From: Bacteroidia bacterium
GTDB lineage: Bacteria > Bacteroidota > Bacteroidia > Bacteroidales > GWA2-32-17
Direction: 5' to 3'
Assembly (NCBI GenBank): GCA_016218155.1
Contig: JACREQ010000079.1
Location: forward strand, 1 to 64,000
DNA length: 64,000 bases
The translations under genes were made by a program, and so were the position numbers. The first letter of the stretch is position 1. Every line of letters starts with the position of its first letter. Of the stretch, positions 29,901-36,397 are shown in pieces. The notes below the pieces were generated by a model. That model did not search any database. It saw nothing but the letters and a program-made list of their open reading frames with translations, and was not told the DNA's origin.

Positions 29901-30050
29901 ATATATGAAACAAATGATGTAAATATTGGCTGGGATGGTTATTACAGAGGACAACTATGTCAGGAAGATGTTTATGTTTTTAAAGCTTCTGCTTCTTTTA
30001 TTGATGGCAGAAAAGTAGATAAAGTAGGAGATATATTGTTATTAAGATGA
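24000..30050 (+). CDS. Giant SprB-repeat adhesin with PKD domains and T9SS type B (gliding-motility-associated) C-terminal domain
   Basis: 2016 residues from a GTG start at 24000, giving a clean signal peptide ending NAFSQ. Residues ~60-215 form a cysteine-rich N-terminal beta domain. A degenerate repeat and an Ig-like domain follow, then 15 consecutive SprB repeats of ~77 residues (about 440-1590). Each has a Cys-Gly segment (VSCFGG), GGTPPYTYxW, GxYxVTVTD and GC. Two Ig-like modules and two PKD domains (WHFSDGTSS, WNFGDGNTS) precede the CHU_C/type B sorting domain: IIFPNAFTPDPN, FNRWGELIYET, GWDGYYRG, VYVFK. The type B domain predicts export and surface attachment through T9SS with a PorP/SprF helper, and that helper is the next gene, overlapping by 4 bases. 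SprB itself mediates gliding in Flavobacterium; here adhesion or gliding is inferred. Confidence 0.93.
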   Translation: MKKLFINIILICTTIVLFVGFSNNAFSQCNIIATADNQIADTVYICEGEHVKLHSWGNCDDYLMDNNFNNGSIGAGWSTNASPMFNNPCVSGPDGSTCLWIGPATNFPRELVTLPFNVTTSCTICFDMIYSVQGVSSPCEGPDLPTEGVHLQWSNNGGTTWTDIQYWSPNGGHDPALTNWHNYCCNVPVAGNNVQFRWYQSNTSGNNYDHWGIDNVVITCPQTSNVWWTGPGGFTYNNYHPPSFAPTQNGWYVVHLTDGVYIGTDSIYVLIHPQLYATITPVNPTLCFGQTSTVISGIPSGGTPPYTYLWNTGATTQSINGGPGTYTLLVNDASGCTPVSVMVTITSYPVAVSANAGANQILCNTNTIVSLTGTVTAATGGIWSGGTGVFLPSNTSLNCTYTPTPAEVIAGNVILTLTTTGNGTCPADTDNVLVNFVSFSENITFSTNNVNCYNGTNGTATVNITSGVPPYTYLWNTTPQQTGQTATGLTQGTYFVTVTNGNGCTKIASIAITQPQPLTAVINSTDVSCFGLSNGSLLVSAFGGTPGYSYNWSNGYNGLNLTGVTAGNYTVTVTDAKGCTTTVTSSVGSPALLTVNISNSVNVFCSGESNGSAQLAVNGGTPGYTYFWSSGAGTSQTASGLIAGTYFVTVTDFNGCQANTSVVITQPDALAIVLSTSNVSCYGGNNGTASVIVSGGTPNYMYSWSPNGGNTANATGLLAGNYTITVTDSKGCQQTTVAVISQPPPLSVMLNNVANVLCFSGNNGSASISVNGGTPGYTYQWLPTGGSSPIATGLPAGNYMVSVTDANFCVSQLNVFVSQPSSALTSTYSQSNVSCFGGQTGSITANTIGGTGPYSYFWQPSGSTTQTLSNIGAGTYFVTISDANGCSLTNSINITQPGGILLTTSTTQSTCGSSNGTATVTPIGGTPPFSYLWQPGAVTTSTINNISSGLYSVTVTDFSGCSQIANVALNDVSGPVVAMAAIQNVSCFGGHDGTATVNVSGGLAPYTYSWSPYGGNGSTGTGLGAGTFVVLVNDANGCQGIAVTNPEITQPPAISISSTQINITCTGANNGSVNLSVNGGTAPYTYLWSNGPTIPNLTGLSPAVYQVTVTDSHNCQDFYFVTFVEPTPLSVSINTFQNVSCFGGFDGSATASVSGGTPPYNFSWSPGGATSQTASGLSAGTHTVYVTDSRGCSGSASIFLSQPSYLSILSGFTNPECHNGNDGFAWVLAAGGTPPYNYNWSPIGGTNDTASNLQAGIYYVTVTDQHSCQSFVPVIISQPSSVDISITNYSDVSCYGGSDGNALASVSGGVPAYTYNWSTGSNSPGITGLTPNTYFVTVTDSKGCFDTSSVVIHAPLLGLSVNATAQNISCYGMSDGTATAVASGGTSPYSYVWVPASQFTATASNLISGTYTISVTDINGCQITTSISLSQPQPLVVTANEDLSVSCYSTNTGAASAIVSGGTPPYNYNWNTIPAQTTSNVTDIYSGNYNVSITDANGCTSSSSIIVSEPTALTAVLVSHSDVSCHDGSNGIATVGATGGTPPYNITWGTTPQQSGQTATGLVSGSYSVTVTDNNGCLSTIVTTISNPTQVNANATGQNVICLGESTTLTAVGSGGAGNYLYYWNHGLGLGNTKTVSPVTETTYIVNAYDQNGCPGIGDTITVFVKTLFPQDVDILVNSPVCAGTQTTVYSTSTVGMFDTLTYAWNNGLGPGEGPFIVAPQQETTYIITVTNTCGFSVIDSVHLYFAPPPTIYFNADATQGCEPLTINFTDSSFTTFDDISSWTWHFSDGTSSTLQHPTHTFATSDTFYVSLDLETQGGCVSSSATYPLEVYVFPNPSASFTVNATTLYLPNDPVVCTNTSIGGVGYLWNFGDGNTSVQDNPTHNYMNLGQFTISLVTVNTYGCTDTSSILVNATGDIIFPNAFTPDPNHASGGTYDPTDLTNHVFFPFATGITEFKMLIFNRWGELIYETNDVNIGWDGYYRGQLCQEDVYVFKASASFIDGRKVDKVGDILLLR
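25317..28769 (+). repeat. Fifteen tandem SprB repeats within the adhesin gene
   Basis: About 3.45 kb of coding DNA made of 15 units of ~230 bases (76-78 codons). Protein landmarks recur in each: a cysteine about 12 residues in, a GGTPPY-like turn, a conserved tryptophan, a GTYxVTVTD strand and a GC pair. DNA identity between units is moderate, so the repeats are old and should assemble without collapse. Confidence 0.88.
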
Positions 30051-31054
30051 TGCGAAAAATTATTATATTATTGTTTGTTTTATTGATACAGTTTTCCGTG
30101 TCATTTGCACAGGATTTACAATTAACTCAATTTTATGCTTCTCCAATTTATTTAAACCCTGCTTTTGCAGGTGCTAATGCCGATTCACGTTTGGCAACAA
30201 CATACAGAAATCAATGGGCTTCTTTGCCCGGAGCATTTAATTCTTTCCTATTGTCTTATGATTATTATTTAAGTAATTTCAGAAGTGGAGTTGGAGTATT
30301 ATTGACAAGTGATAAGGCTGGTTCTGCAGGTTTTGGCAATAATACTGTAGGCTTGAATTATGCTTACGATTATAAGTTTACTCGAGTATGGACTGCATCA
30401 TTAGGTATTAGAGCAACATATGGTTATCGTTCGTTAGATTTTAACAGATTGGTTTTTGGAGATCAGATTTCAAGGGGAGCATCAACTTCTATTCAGGCAC
30501 CAACTCCTGAGAAAGTTCATTATATGGATTTTTCAACTGGAGCATTAGTGTTTTCAAAAAATCAATGGGTAGGAATAACATTTAATCATATAAACAGACC
30601 AAACGAATCTTTTTTAAGTAAAAAAGCGCCGTTGCCTGTAAAAGGATCTTTACACGGAGGGGTAAATTTCTTGCTTGAAAACCATGGTGGTGAGGGTCGT
30701 AAAAACGAAAAGCCAACTATTACAGTTGCATTTCAATATCGTTTTCAAAAAGAATTTGATCAGGCAGATGTTGGAGTATATTATAAAAGACAATATTACT
30801 TTCTTGGAGTATGGTATAGAGGAATTCCTGGTTTTAAAGCTTATAAGCCAGGTTATTCTAATCACGATGCTGTTGCATTAATGATAGGTGGTGTTTATAA
30901 AGATTTAATAATCGGTTATAGCTATGATATAACAATATCTAAACTAACAATGGCTTCTGGTGGTTCGCATGAGATTTCTTTAAATTACCAATTTATTAAT
31001 CCTAAAAAACCTAAGCATCATAGGACTAAAATAATTCCTTGTCCGAAATTTTAG
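30047..31054 (+). CDS. PorP/SprF-family type IX secretion membrane protein
   Basis: 335 residues. A signal peptide ends SFAQ; the mature start DLQLTQFYASPIYLNPAFAG is the hallmark of the PorP/SprF family. NSFLLSYDYYL, GVGVLLTSDKAG and GFGNNTVGLNYAY continue the family pattern of an outer-membrane barrel. The C-terminus is basic (KKPKHHRTK). Members pair with type B CTD adhesins and are needed for their secretion or anchoring, as SprF is for SprB. The ATG overlaps the last codons of the adhesin gene by 4 bases, so translation is probably coupled. Pairing with this adhesin is a strong inference from position. Confidence 0.93.
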   Translation: MMRKIIILLFVLLIQFSVSFAQDLQLTQFYASPIYLNPAFAGANADSRLATTYRNQWASLPGAFNSFLLSYDYYLSNFRSGVGVLLTSDKAGSAGFGNNTVGLNYAYDYKFTRVWTASLGIRATYGYRSLDFNRLVFGDQISRGASTSIQAPTPEKVHYMDFSTGALVFSKNQWVGITFNHINRPNESFLSKKAPLPVKGSLHGGVNFLLENHGGEGRKNEKPTITVAFQYRFQKEFDQADVGVYYKRQYYFLGVWYRGIPGFKAYKPGYSNHDAVALMIGGVYKDLIIGYSYDITISKLTMASGGSHEISLNYQFINPKKPKHHRTKIIPCPKF

Positions 31055-31058
31055 AAAA

Positions 31059-31760
31059 CTATTTGCCTGTTGTTATAACCTTAAATTCTATACGACGATT
31101 CATTGCACGACCCTCTTCATCTTTATTAAAGCCAATGGGACGGGTTTGTCCGAATCCTTTAACTGTTAATCTTTCTGCTTTTATTCCTTTTGAGATACAA
31201 TAATCAGCAACTGCCTGGGCTTGTTTTTCTGAGAGTGTCATGTTTTCTGCAGGTTCTCCTTTATTATCTGTATGCCCTTGAATTTCTATTGTTATTTTTT
31301 TGTTTACTTTTAAAAATTCAACAAAGCGATTAAGTTCAGGATACGATTCTTTTTCAAATTCTGCAGATTTCTTTTTAAAGAATAAGTTATTAATTCTAAC
31401 TACCTGTGATTCCATAACAGGTGCCATAAATAAATTTTGTTCTTCAATTTCGGTATATTCTTTAAGGTCGGTTACGTCAAGATTTTTTGTTACAGAGTAA
31501 AAACCTTCAGCCATTGCCATATATCCATATTTTTTACCGAAAGGAAGTATTATTTTATATTCTCCGTTTGAAGGGTCAGTACGGGCAATGCCAGCTTCGG
31601 TTCCATCTGGTAATAGCTCCCAAATTACTCTGGCTTCAAGTGGCTCCATACTTCTTTCGTTTACTACTTTACCAGAAATGAGAACAACAGGTTGGCTTCC
31701 TTGCGAAAATGCAAGGATTGAAAAAAAACAGAGCATTGCTAGAAGGTATATTGTTTTCAT
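31059..31760 (-). CDS. OmpA-family outer membrane lipid/peptidoglycan-binding protein
   Basis: 233 residues. A signal peptide ends LAFSQ. The middle (~25-110) is a beta-sandwich resembling a carboxypeptidase-regulatory/CNA-B-like domain (VVLISGKVVNERSMEPLEA and onwards). The C-terminal ~110 residues are an OmpA/MotB domain: IEIQGHTDNKGEPAENMTLS, KQAQAVADYCISKGI, and GFGQTRPIGFNKDEEGRAMN followed by RRIEF. It should bind peptidoglycan from the periplasm. It is convergent with the PorP/SprF gene (4 bases apart). OmpA proteins often accompany SprF-type genes, but the opposite strand argues against a shared operon here. Confidence 0.88.
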   Translation of the reverse strand: MKTIYLLAMLCFFSILAFSQGSQPVVLISGKVVNERSMEPLEARVIWELLPDGTEAGIARTDPSNGEYKIILPFGKKYGYMAMAEGFYSVTKNLDVTDLKEYTEIEEQNLFMAPVMESQVVRINNLFFKKKSAEFEKESYPELNRFVEFLKVNKKITIEIQGHTDNKGEPAENMTLSEKQAQAVADYCISKGIKAERLTVKGFGQTRPIGFNKDEEGRAMNRRIEFKVITTGK

Positions 31761-31840
31761 TTTTGCAATTTAATGGCTTAAAATTAAAATTAAGTTTGAA
31801 AATAAAAAAGTATAATCTAAAAAGTTTAGCTTGAATTAAT

Positions 31841-33382
31841 TTAACCAGCCCATCCTTCCCTGTCAAGGCTTCTGTATTGAATAGCTTCAGCAAGGTGATG
31901 TGTTTTTATATTTATTTCGTTTTCTAAATCAGCAATTGTTCTTGAAACTTTTAATATTCTATCATAGGCACGAGCCGATAATCCTAGTCGAGTCATAGCA
32001 TTTTTTAGTAATTCGGTTCCTGCTGTATCTATTTTGCAGTATTGATGAAATAATTTGGAGTTCATTTGTGAATTACTATGAATTCCGGATATATCTTTAA
32101 AACGATCTTCCTGAATTTTACGCGCTGTTATAACACGTTCCCGAACAGAAGCACTTGTTTCACTTTTTTGTTGTTCTGAAGTTAATTTTTCAAATGGTAC
32201 AGGTACAACTTCTAAATGAATATCTATCCTGTCTAAAAGCGGACCAGAAATTCTGCTTAAATATTTTTGCACAACACCAGGCGAACAAACACATTCTTTT
32301 TCAGGGTGATTGTAAAATCCACACGGACAAGGATTCATTGAAGAAACAAGCATAAAACTTGCAGGATATTCAACTGTGAATTTTGCACGGCTTATTGTTA
32401 CAACCCTGTCTTCAAGTGGCTGACGCATTACTTCAAGTACAGTTCTTTTAAATTCTGGTAATTCATCTAAAAATAAAACACCGTTATGTGCTAACGAAAT
32501 TTCCCCTGGTTGTGGAAAAGTACCTCCACCAACGAGGGCTACATCCGAAATTGTGTGGTGTGGTGAACGAAAAGGTCTTCTTGTCATTAGAGAAGTATCT
32601 TTCTCTATTTTTCCTGCAACAGAATGAATTTTTGTGGTTTCTAAAGCTTCTTGTAAAGTAAGTGGTGGAAGTATTGTTGGAATTCTTTTAGCTAGCATTG
32701 TTTTGCCAGCACCCGGAGGTCCTATCATTATAATGTTATGACCACCTGCAGCTGCAATCTCCAAAGCACGTTTCACAGATTCCTGACCTTTCACATCTGC
32801 AAAATCGAAATCATATTTATCGTAATTATTATAAAATTCTTCACGAGTATTTACAATAACAGGTTTTAACTCACTTTTATCTTCAAAAAAATCAATAACT
32901 TCTTTAAGATTATTTACACCATAAACTTCTAAACCGTTAACTACAGCAGCTTCACGAGCATTTGTTTCGGGTAAAATAAATCCTTTAAATCCTTCTTCTT
33001 TTGCTTGAATAGATATGGGTAAAGCTCCTTTTATTGGTTGTAAACTTCCATCCAAAGAAAGTTCGCCCATAATAACGTAATCTTTTAGCTTATCGCCATT
33101 AATTTGTCCAGATGCTGCTAGAATTCCAATTGCTAGAGGTAAGTCATATGCAGAACCTTCTTTACGTAAATCTGCAGGAGCTAAATTTATTATAAGTTTT
33201 TGTCCAGGTCTTCTATAGCCATTAGTTTTTAATGCCGATTCAATTCTTTGTAAGCTTTCTTTAACTGCATTATCAGGAAGCCCGACTAAATAATATTTCA
33301 TTCCTTGAGTTGCATTCACCTCAACAGTAATGGTAGTGGCATTTATGCCATGAACAGCACTTGCATAAGCTTTAACAAGCAT
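31841..33382 (-). CDS. comM: YifB/ComM-family Mg-chelatase-like AAA+ ATPase
   Basis: 513 residues, standard length. An N-terminal Lon-like S5 fold (about 1-170) begins [11 protein letters not shown]. The AAA+ core has Walker [11 protein letters not shown], Walker [11 protein letters not shown] and the sensor region [18 protein letters not shown], with the cysteine cluster typical of the family. The C-terminal Mg-chelatase lid ([20 protein letters not shown]) follows. ComM is a hexameric helicase that promotes branch migration in natural transformation, so competence-related recombination is the likely role. It has a good minus-strand promoter at 33402-33432. Naming rests on family membership. 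Confidence 0.92.
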   Translation of the reverse strand: MLVKAYASAVHGINATTITVEVNATQGMKYYLVGLPDNAVKESLQRIESALKTNGYRRPGQKLIINLAPADLRKEGSAYDLPLAIGILAASGQINGDKLKDYVIMGELSLDGSLQPIKGALPISIQAKEEGFKGFILPETNAREAAVVNGLEVYGVNNLKEVIDFFEDKSELKPVIVNTREEFYNNYDKYDFDFADVKGQESVKRALEIAAAGGHNIIMIGPPGAGKTMLAKRIPTILPPLTLQEALETTKIHSVAGKIEKDTSLMTRRPFRSPHHTISDVALVGGGTFPQPGEISLAHNGVLFLDELPEFKRTVLEVMRQPLEDRVVTISRAKFTVEYPASFMLVSSMNPCPCGFYNHPEKECVCSPGVVQKYLSRISGPLLDRIDIHLEVVPVPFEKLTSEQQKSETSASVRERVITARKIQEDRFKDISGIHSNSQMNSKLFHQYCKIDTAGTELLKNAMTRLGLSARAYDRILKVSRTIADLENEINIKTHHLAEAIQYRSLDREGWAG

Positions 33383-33401
33383 GAAAATTTATTTTTTTTT
33401 G

Positions 33402-33432
33402 TAAACCTATATTAATTTTAAAACTTAAGCAA
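33402..33432 (-). promoter_or_regulatory. Promoter of the comM/yifB gene
   Basis: On the minus strand TTG (33432-33430), a 20-base spacer and TAGGTTTA (33409-33402) match the Bacteroidota pattern with one mismatch in the -7 box. The ATG at 33382 follows about 20 bases later. Confidence 0.45.
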
Positions 33433-33454
33433 GAAACCATTTTGTAAAAGTTAA

Positions 33455-34141
33455 TTATTGAAAAAGAAGCTTATATTTCATTTCAGCAACTTTCCAATCT
33501 TCAAGGGTGTCAATGTCGTGAGCTTCCAGTTCTGATAATACAATTGCTCCAGAATTATCAGAAAACAGCTTTTTTTGAATGTTAAATGCATCCGTTTTCA
33601 TCCAGTAAAACTGACCACTATCATGATAGGAAGGAGATAAATCTTGTGATCTTTTATTTAAATTTTCAGGCCAAATCATACTAATTTTTCCGTTTTCGAT
33701 TTTAAGTGAACGTTGAATGGGATAGCTATACTGCAGAACCGGAAATACAGAATCAAATTTACCATTGTTTAATAATTCAAAACCTTCAAGAAGCCTACCT
33801 TGGTTTGTAAATGGTGCGGTAGGAAAAATAACACAAAAAACATCAAATTCTTTGCCTGCTTGTTTGTATGTTGTTAGAACTTCATCAACTACTTCAGCAA
33901 TATGTGCAGTATCATTTGCAGTTTTATGGCTTCTTAAAAAAGGAACAACAGCTCCTGCATTTACTGAGATTTCAGAGATCTCAATATCGTCAGTTGAAAC
34001 CATTATTTCATTGAATAAGTTTGATTTTATAGCTGTTTCAATGGAGTATTGTATTATAGGTTTTCCTAAAAATGGAATAATGTTTTTTCTTGGAATTCGT
34101 TTACTACCACCACGTGCCGGTATAATTGCTAATGTTCTCAT
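33455..34141 (-). CDS. pseF: Pseudaminic acid (acylneuraminate-type) cytidylyltransferase
   Basis: 228 residues. The CMP-nonulosonate synthetase motif IPARGGSKRIPRKNI is at the N-terminus, followed by GKPIIQYSIETA, MVSTDDIEIS and VPFLRSHKTANDTAH, which is closer to PseF than to NeuA. The C-terminal LEAHDIDTLEDWKVAE is also typical. It would couple CTP to pseudaminic acid for glycosylation of surface proteins or polysaccharides. None of pseB, pseC, pseG, pseH or pseI is in the window, so the gene stands apart from its pathway. CMP-legionaminate or CMP-Kdn synthesis cannot be excluded. Confidence 0.85.
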   Translation of the reverse strand: MRTLAIIPARGGSKRIPRKNIIPFLGKPIIQYSIETAIKSNLFNEIMVSTDDIEISEISVNAGAVVPFLRSHKTANDTAHIAEVVDEVLTTYKQAGKEFDVFCVIFPTAPFTNQGRLLEGFELLNNGKFDSVFPVLQYSYPIQRSLKIENGKISMIWPENLNKRSQDLSPSYHDSGQFYWMKTDAFNIQKKLFSDNSGAIVLSELEAHDIDTLEDWKVAEMKYKLLFQ

Positions 34142-34312
34142 GTTAAGAATACGTTATTCTTATTTTTATTTATAAAAAAACTGAGGTTAAATTGTCTATT
34201 ACAAAACTATGTAAAATTTATAGAATTCATTAAAAAAAGGCTTTAAATATTATAAAGCCAATATCATCAGTTTAAATAATAATAGTCTTTAGTCAATTAT
34301 GTAAAATACCCT

Positions 34313-34320
34313 TACTTTTG
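34313..34320 (+). promoter_or_regulatory. -7 box of the TPR-HTH regulator gene
   Basis: TACTTTTG matches TAnnTTTG and lies 26 bases before the ATG at 34347. The expected -33 TTG is degenerate (TTTAG about 20 bases upstream). Confidence 0.4.
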
Positions 34321-34346
34321 TAAATAAAAAGATCTGTTTAAAATTT

Positions 34347-36233
34347 ATGCGATTTATTTTCTTACTTTTTTTACTGTTTCCTGTTTTTATTTATTCCTGT
34401 CAGAATAAAGAGAAAGCATCAAATGATGGGATAAAATTTAATAAAGATACTAATGATGTTATTGAGTTATTAAAGCTAGTAAATCAATATTCTATTTCAA
34501 ATCCAAAACTTGCTAAAGAAAAAGGAAATGAGGCAATTACTTTATCACAATCTATAGATTATAAAAAGGGATATGTAAACTCATTATTAAATTTGGGTCA
34601 GGTTTATATGAAAGGTAATGAATATGTAATGGCTAAGCGATATTTTATGTCGGCATTAATGTATTCAAAAGAAAATGAATTGATTTTGCTTGAGCCCAAA
34701 TGCCTTGGAAGTCTTGGAATAGTGTCCGAGAAATTATGCAATTATCCAGAGAGTATTGATTATTATGAAAATTGCAGAAAGGCATTTGAAAAAACAAATG
34801 ATACTGTTGGTATAATTAAAGCTCTTATAAATATAGGAAATGTATATAAAGCAATAGGAGATGATTCAAAGTCAGCAAATGTTTTGCTTGAAGCAATAAA
34901 AATGGCGGAAAGAAATAATAATGAGAGCATAAAAGGAGTTGCCTTAAATAATCTTAGTATTTTATATCAGGAAAGAGGAAAAAATGAGGAAGCTTTAAAA
35001 TCCTTCTTTCAGATTTCTGAAATTAATATAAAAACTGGTGATAGCTCTGGTCTTTCTGATTCATATAATAATATTGGTATTACTTATCAGAGTTTAAAAA
35101 ATAATGATTTGGCACTTAAATATTATTTAAAGTCAGCAGAAATAAGGCAAAGAATGAATGATAAAACTGGTTTGGCAATCTCATTTAATAACATAGGGTC
35201 TTTAAGGTATGATGCAAAGGATTATAAATCGGCACTTGATTATTTTAAAAAAGCATATGAAATAACACAAGAGACTCAGGATTTGTTACCATCCAGTAAA
35301 TATTTAAAGAATATTAGTGATGCATATAGTAAACTTGGAAAATTTAATGAAGCAATAGATTGCTTAAATAAAAGTTTAGATATAGCAAACAGAATTGGCG
35401 CTAGTTCTGAAAAATCAACAACTTTAAATGCATTATCAGAAGTATACATTCAAATTAATGATTATAAATCAGCATATAATTATTTTAAAGCATTTAGTTT
35501 ATATAATGATTCAATAAAAATTCATGAAAATAACAAAGCGATTGAAGAAATGAAAGGGCTTTATGAGTCCGAAAAAAAAGAACAGCAAATATATAAACTG
35601 GAAACAGAGAAAAAATCGGCAAAGCTCACAAATATATTGCTTTATGGTTTAGCATTTTTGTTAATAGTTATTGGAGTTCTAACATTCTTGTGGCAAAGAA
35701 ATAAAAACATAAAAAACCGACAAAATGCTGAGTATAGCCACTCCTTAATGGAAGAAAAGCTAACAGTTGCAAAACTTGAACAGCAGAACCTTAAACAGGA
35801 ATTGGAATATAAAGAAAAGGAATTGGTAAATATGGCTTTATATATAATTCAGAAAATAGAATTTATTGAATTGTTAAATAATGAATTAAAAGCTCTTCAA
35901 AAGGATTCAAAAGGTGAAAAAAACGAAATTGTAAATAAGCTTTCACAACTAATTTCTGCAAATGTAAAGCTTGACAAGGAAAGGTTGGATTTTCAATTAC
36001 ATGTAGAGAATGTAAACCAATCATTTTTTATAAAACTCAAAGAAAAATTTCCAACTATCACCGAGAACGAGAAAAAATTATCTGCATTATTGAGAATTAA
36101 TTTGACATCAAAAGATATTGCTTCTATATATAATATTTCACCGTCAAGTGTTGATATGAATCGTTACAGATTAAGAAAAAAACTAAACTTAAATTCTGAC
36201 GAAAATCTAGGTGAATTTTTGAATAATATATAA
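34347..36233 (+). CDS. TPR-repeat membrane regulator with LuxR-like C-terminal HTH
   Basis: 628 residues. The N-terminus is a signal sequence with a cysteine at residue 18 (FIYSCQNK) that may be a lipobox. Residues ~40-400 hold seven or eight tetratricopeptide repeats (for example YVNSLLNLGQVYMKGNEY, GLSDSYNNIGITYQSLKNND). A single membrane helix lies near 432-452 (ILLYGLAFLLIVIGVLTF), followed by a coiled coil and a C-terminal helix-turn-helix (LTSKDIASIYNISPSSVDMN, then RYRLRKKL) of the LuxR type. The layout puts the TPRs outside the inner membrane and the DNA-binding part inside, so it could signal envelope state directly to DNA. Such genes are common in Bacteroidota; targets are unknown. 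Single-gene unit. Confidence 0.85.
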   Translation: MRFIFLLFLLFPVFIYSCQNKEKASNDGIKFNKDTNDVIELLKLVNQYSISNPKLAKEKGNEAITLSQSIDYKKGYVNSLLNLGQVYMKGNEYVMAKRYFMSALMYSKENELILLEPKCLGSLGIVSEKLCNYPESIDYYENCRKAFEKTNDTVGIIKALINIGNVYKAIGDDSKSANVLLEAIKMAERNNNESIKGVALNNLSILYQERGKNEEALKSFFQISEINIKTGDSSGLSDSYNNIGITYQSLKNNDLALKYYLKSAEIRQRMNDKTGLAISFNNIGSLRYDAKDYKSALDYFKKAYEITQETQDLLPSSKYLKNISDAYSKLGKFNEAIDCLNKSLDIANRIGASSEKSTTLNALSEVYIQINDYKSAYNYFKAFSLYNDSIKIHENNKAIEEMKGLYESEKKEQQIYKLETEKKSAKLTNILLYGLAFLLIVIGVLTFLWQRNKNIKNRQNAEYSHSLMEEKLTVAKLEQQNLKQELEYKEKELVNMALYIIQKIEFIELLNNELKALQKDSKGEKNEIVNKLSQLISANVKLDKERLDFQLHVENVNQSFFIKLKEKFPTITENEKKLSALLRINLTSKDIASIYNISPSSVDMNRYRLRKKLNLNSDENLGEFLNNI

Positions 36234-36361
36234 ATTTTAAAAACATCATTTTTCTATTTGTAAGAACCAAAGCAACATAGATTGTTTGGTGTATGGATAT
36301 TTTATTGCATTGTATAGATAGTATATAGGTATAAAAAAGCGATTGTTGTTTTATTCAGACG

Positions 36362-36369
36362 TACTTTTG
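36362..36369 (+). promoter_or_regulatory. -7 box upstream of the Ig-like lipoprotein gene
   Basis: TACTTTTG matches TAnnTTTG, 28 bases before the ATG at 36398. TTG triplets at 36343-36348 are nearer than the usual 19-21 bases, so only the -7 element is convincing. Confidence 0.4.
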
Positions 36370-36397
36370 TCCTAGAAATTTTTCAAAAAAATTAATT

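Noticed and set aside
33765-34175. 136-codon plus-strand frame opposite pseF
   Set aside because: It overlaps the well supported pseF gene on the other strand and shows no recognisable domain.
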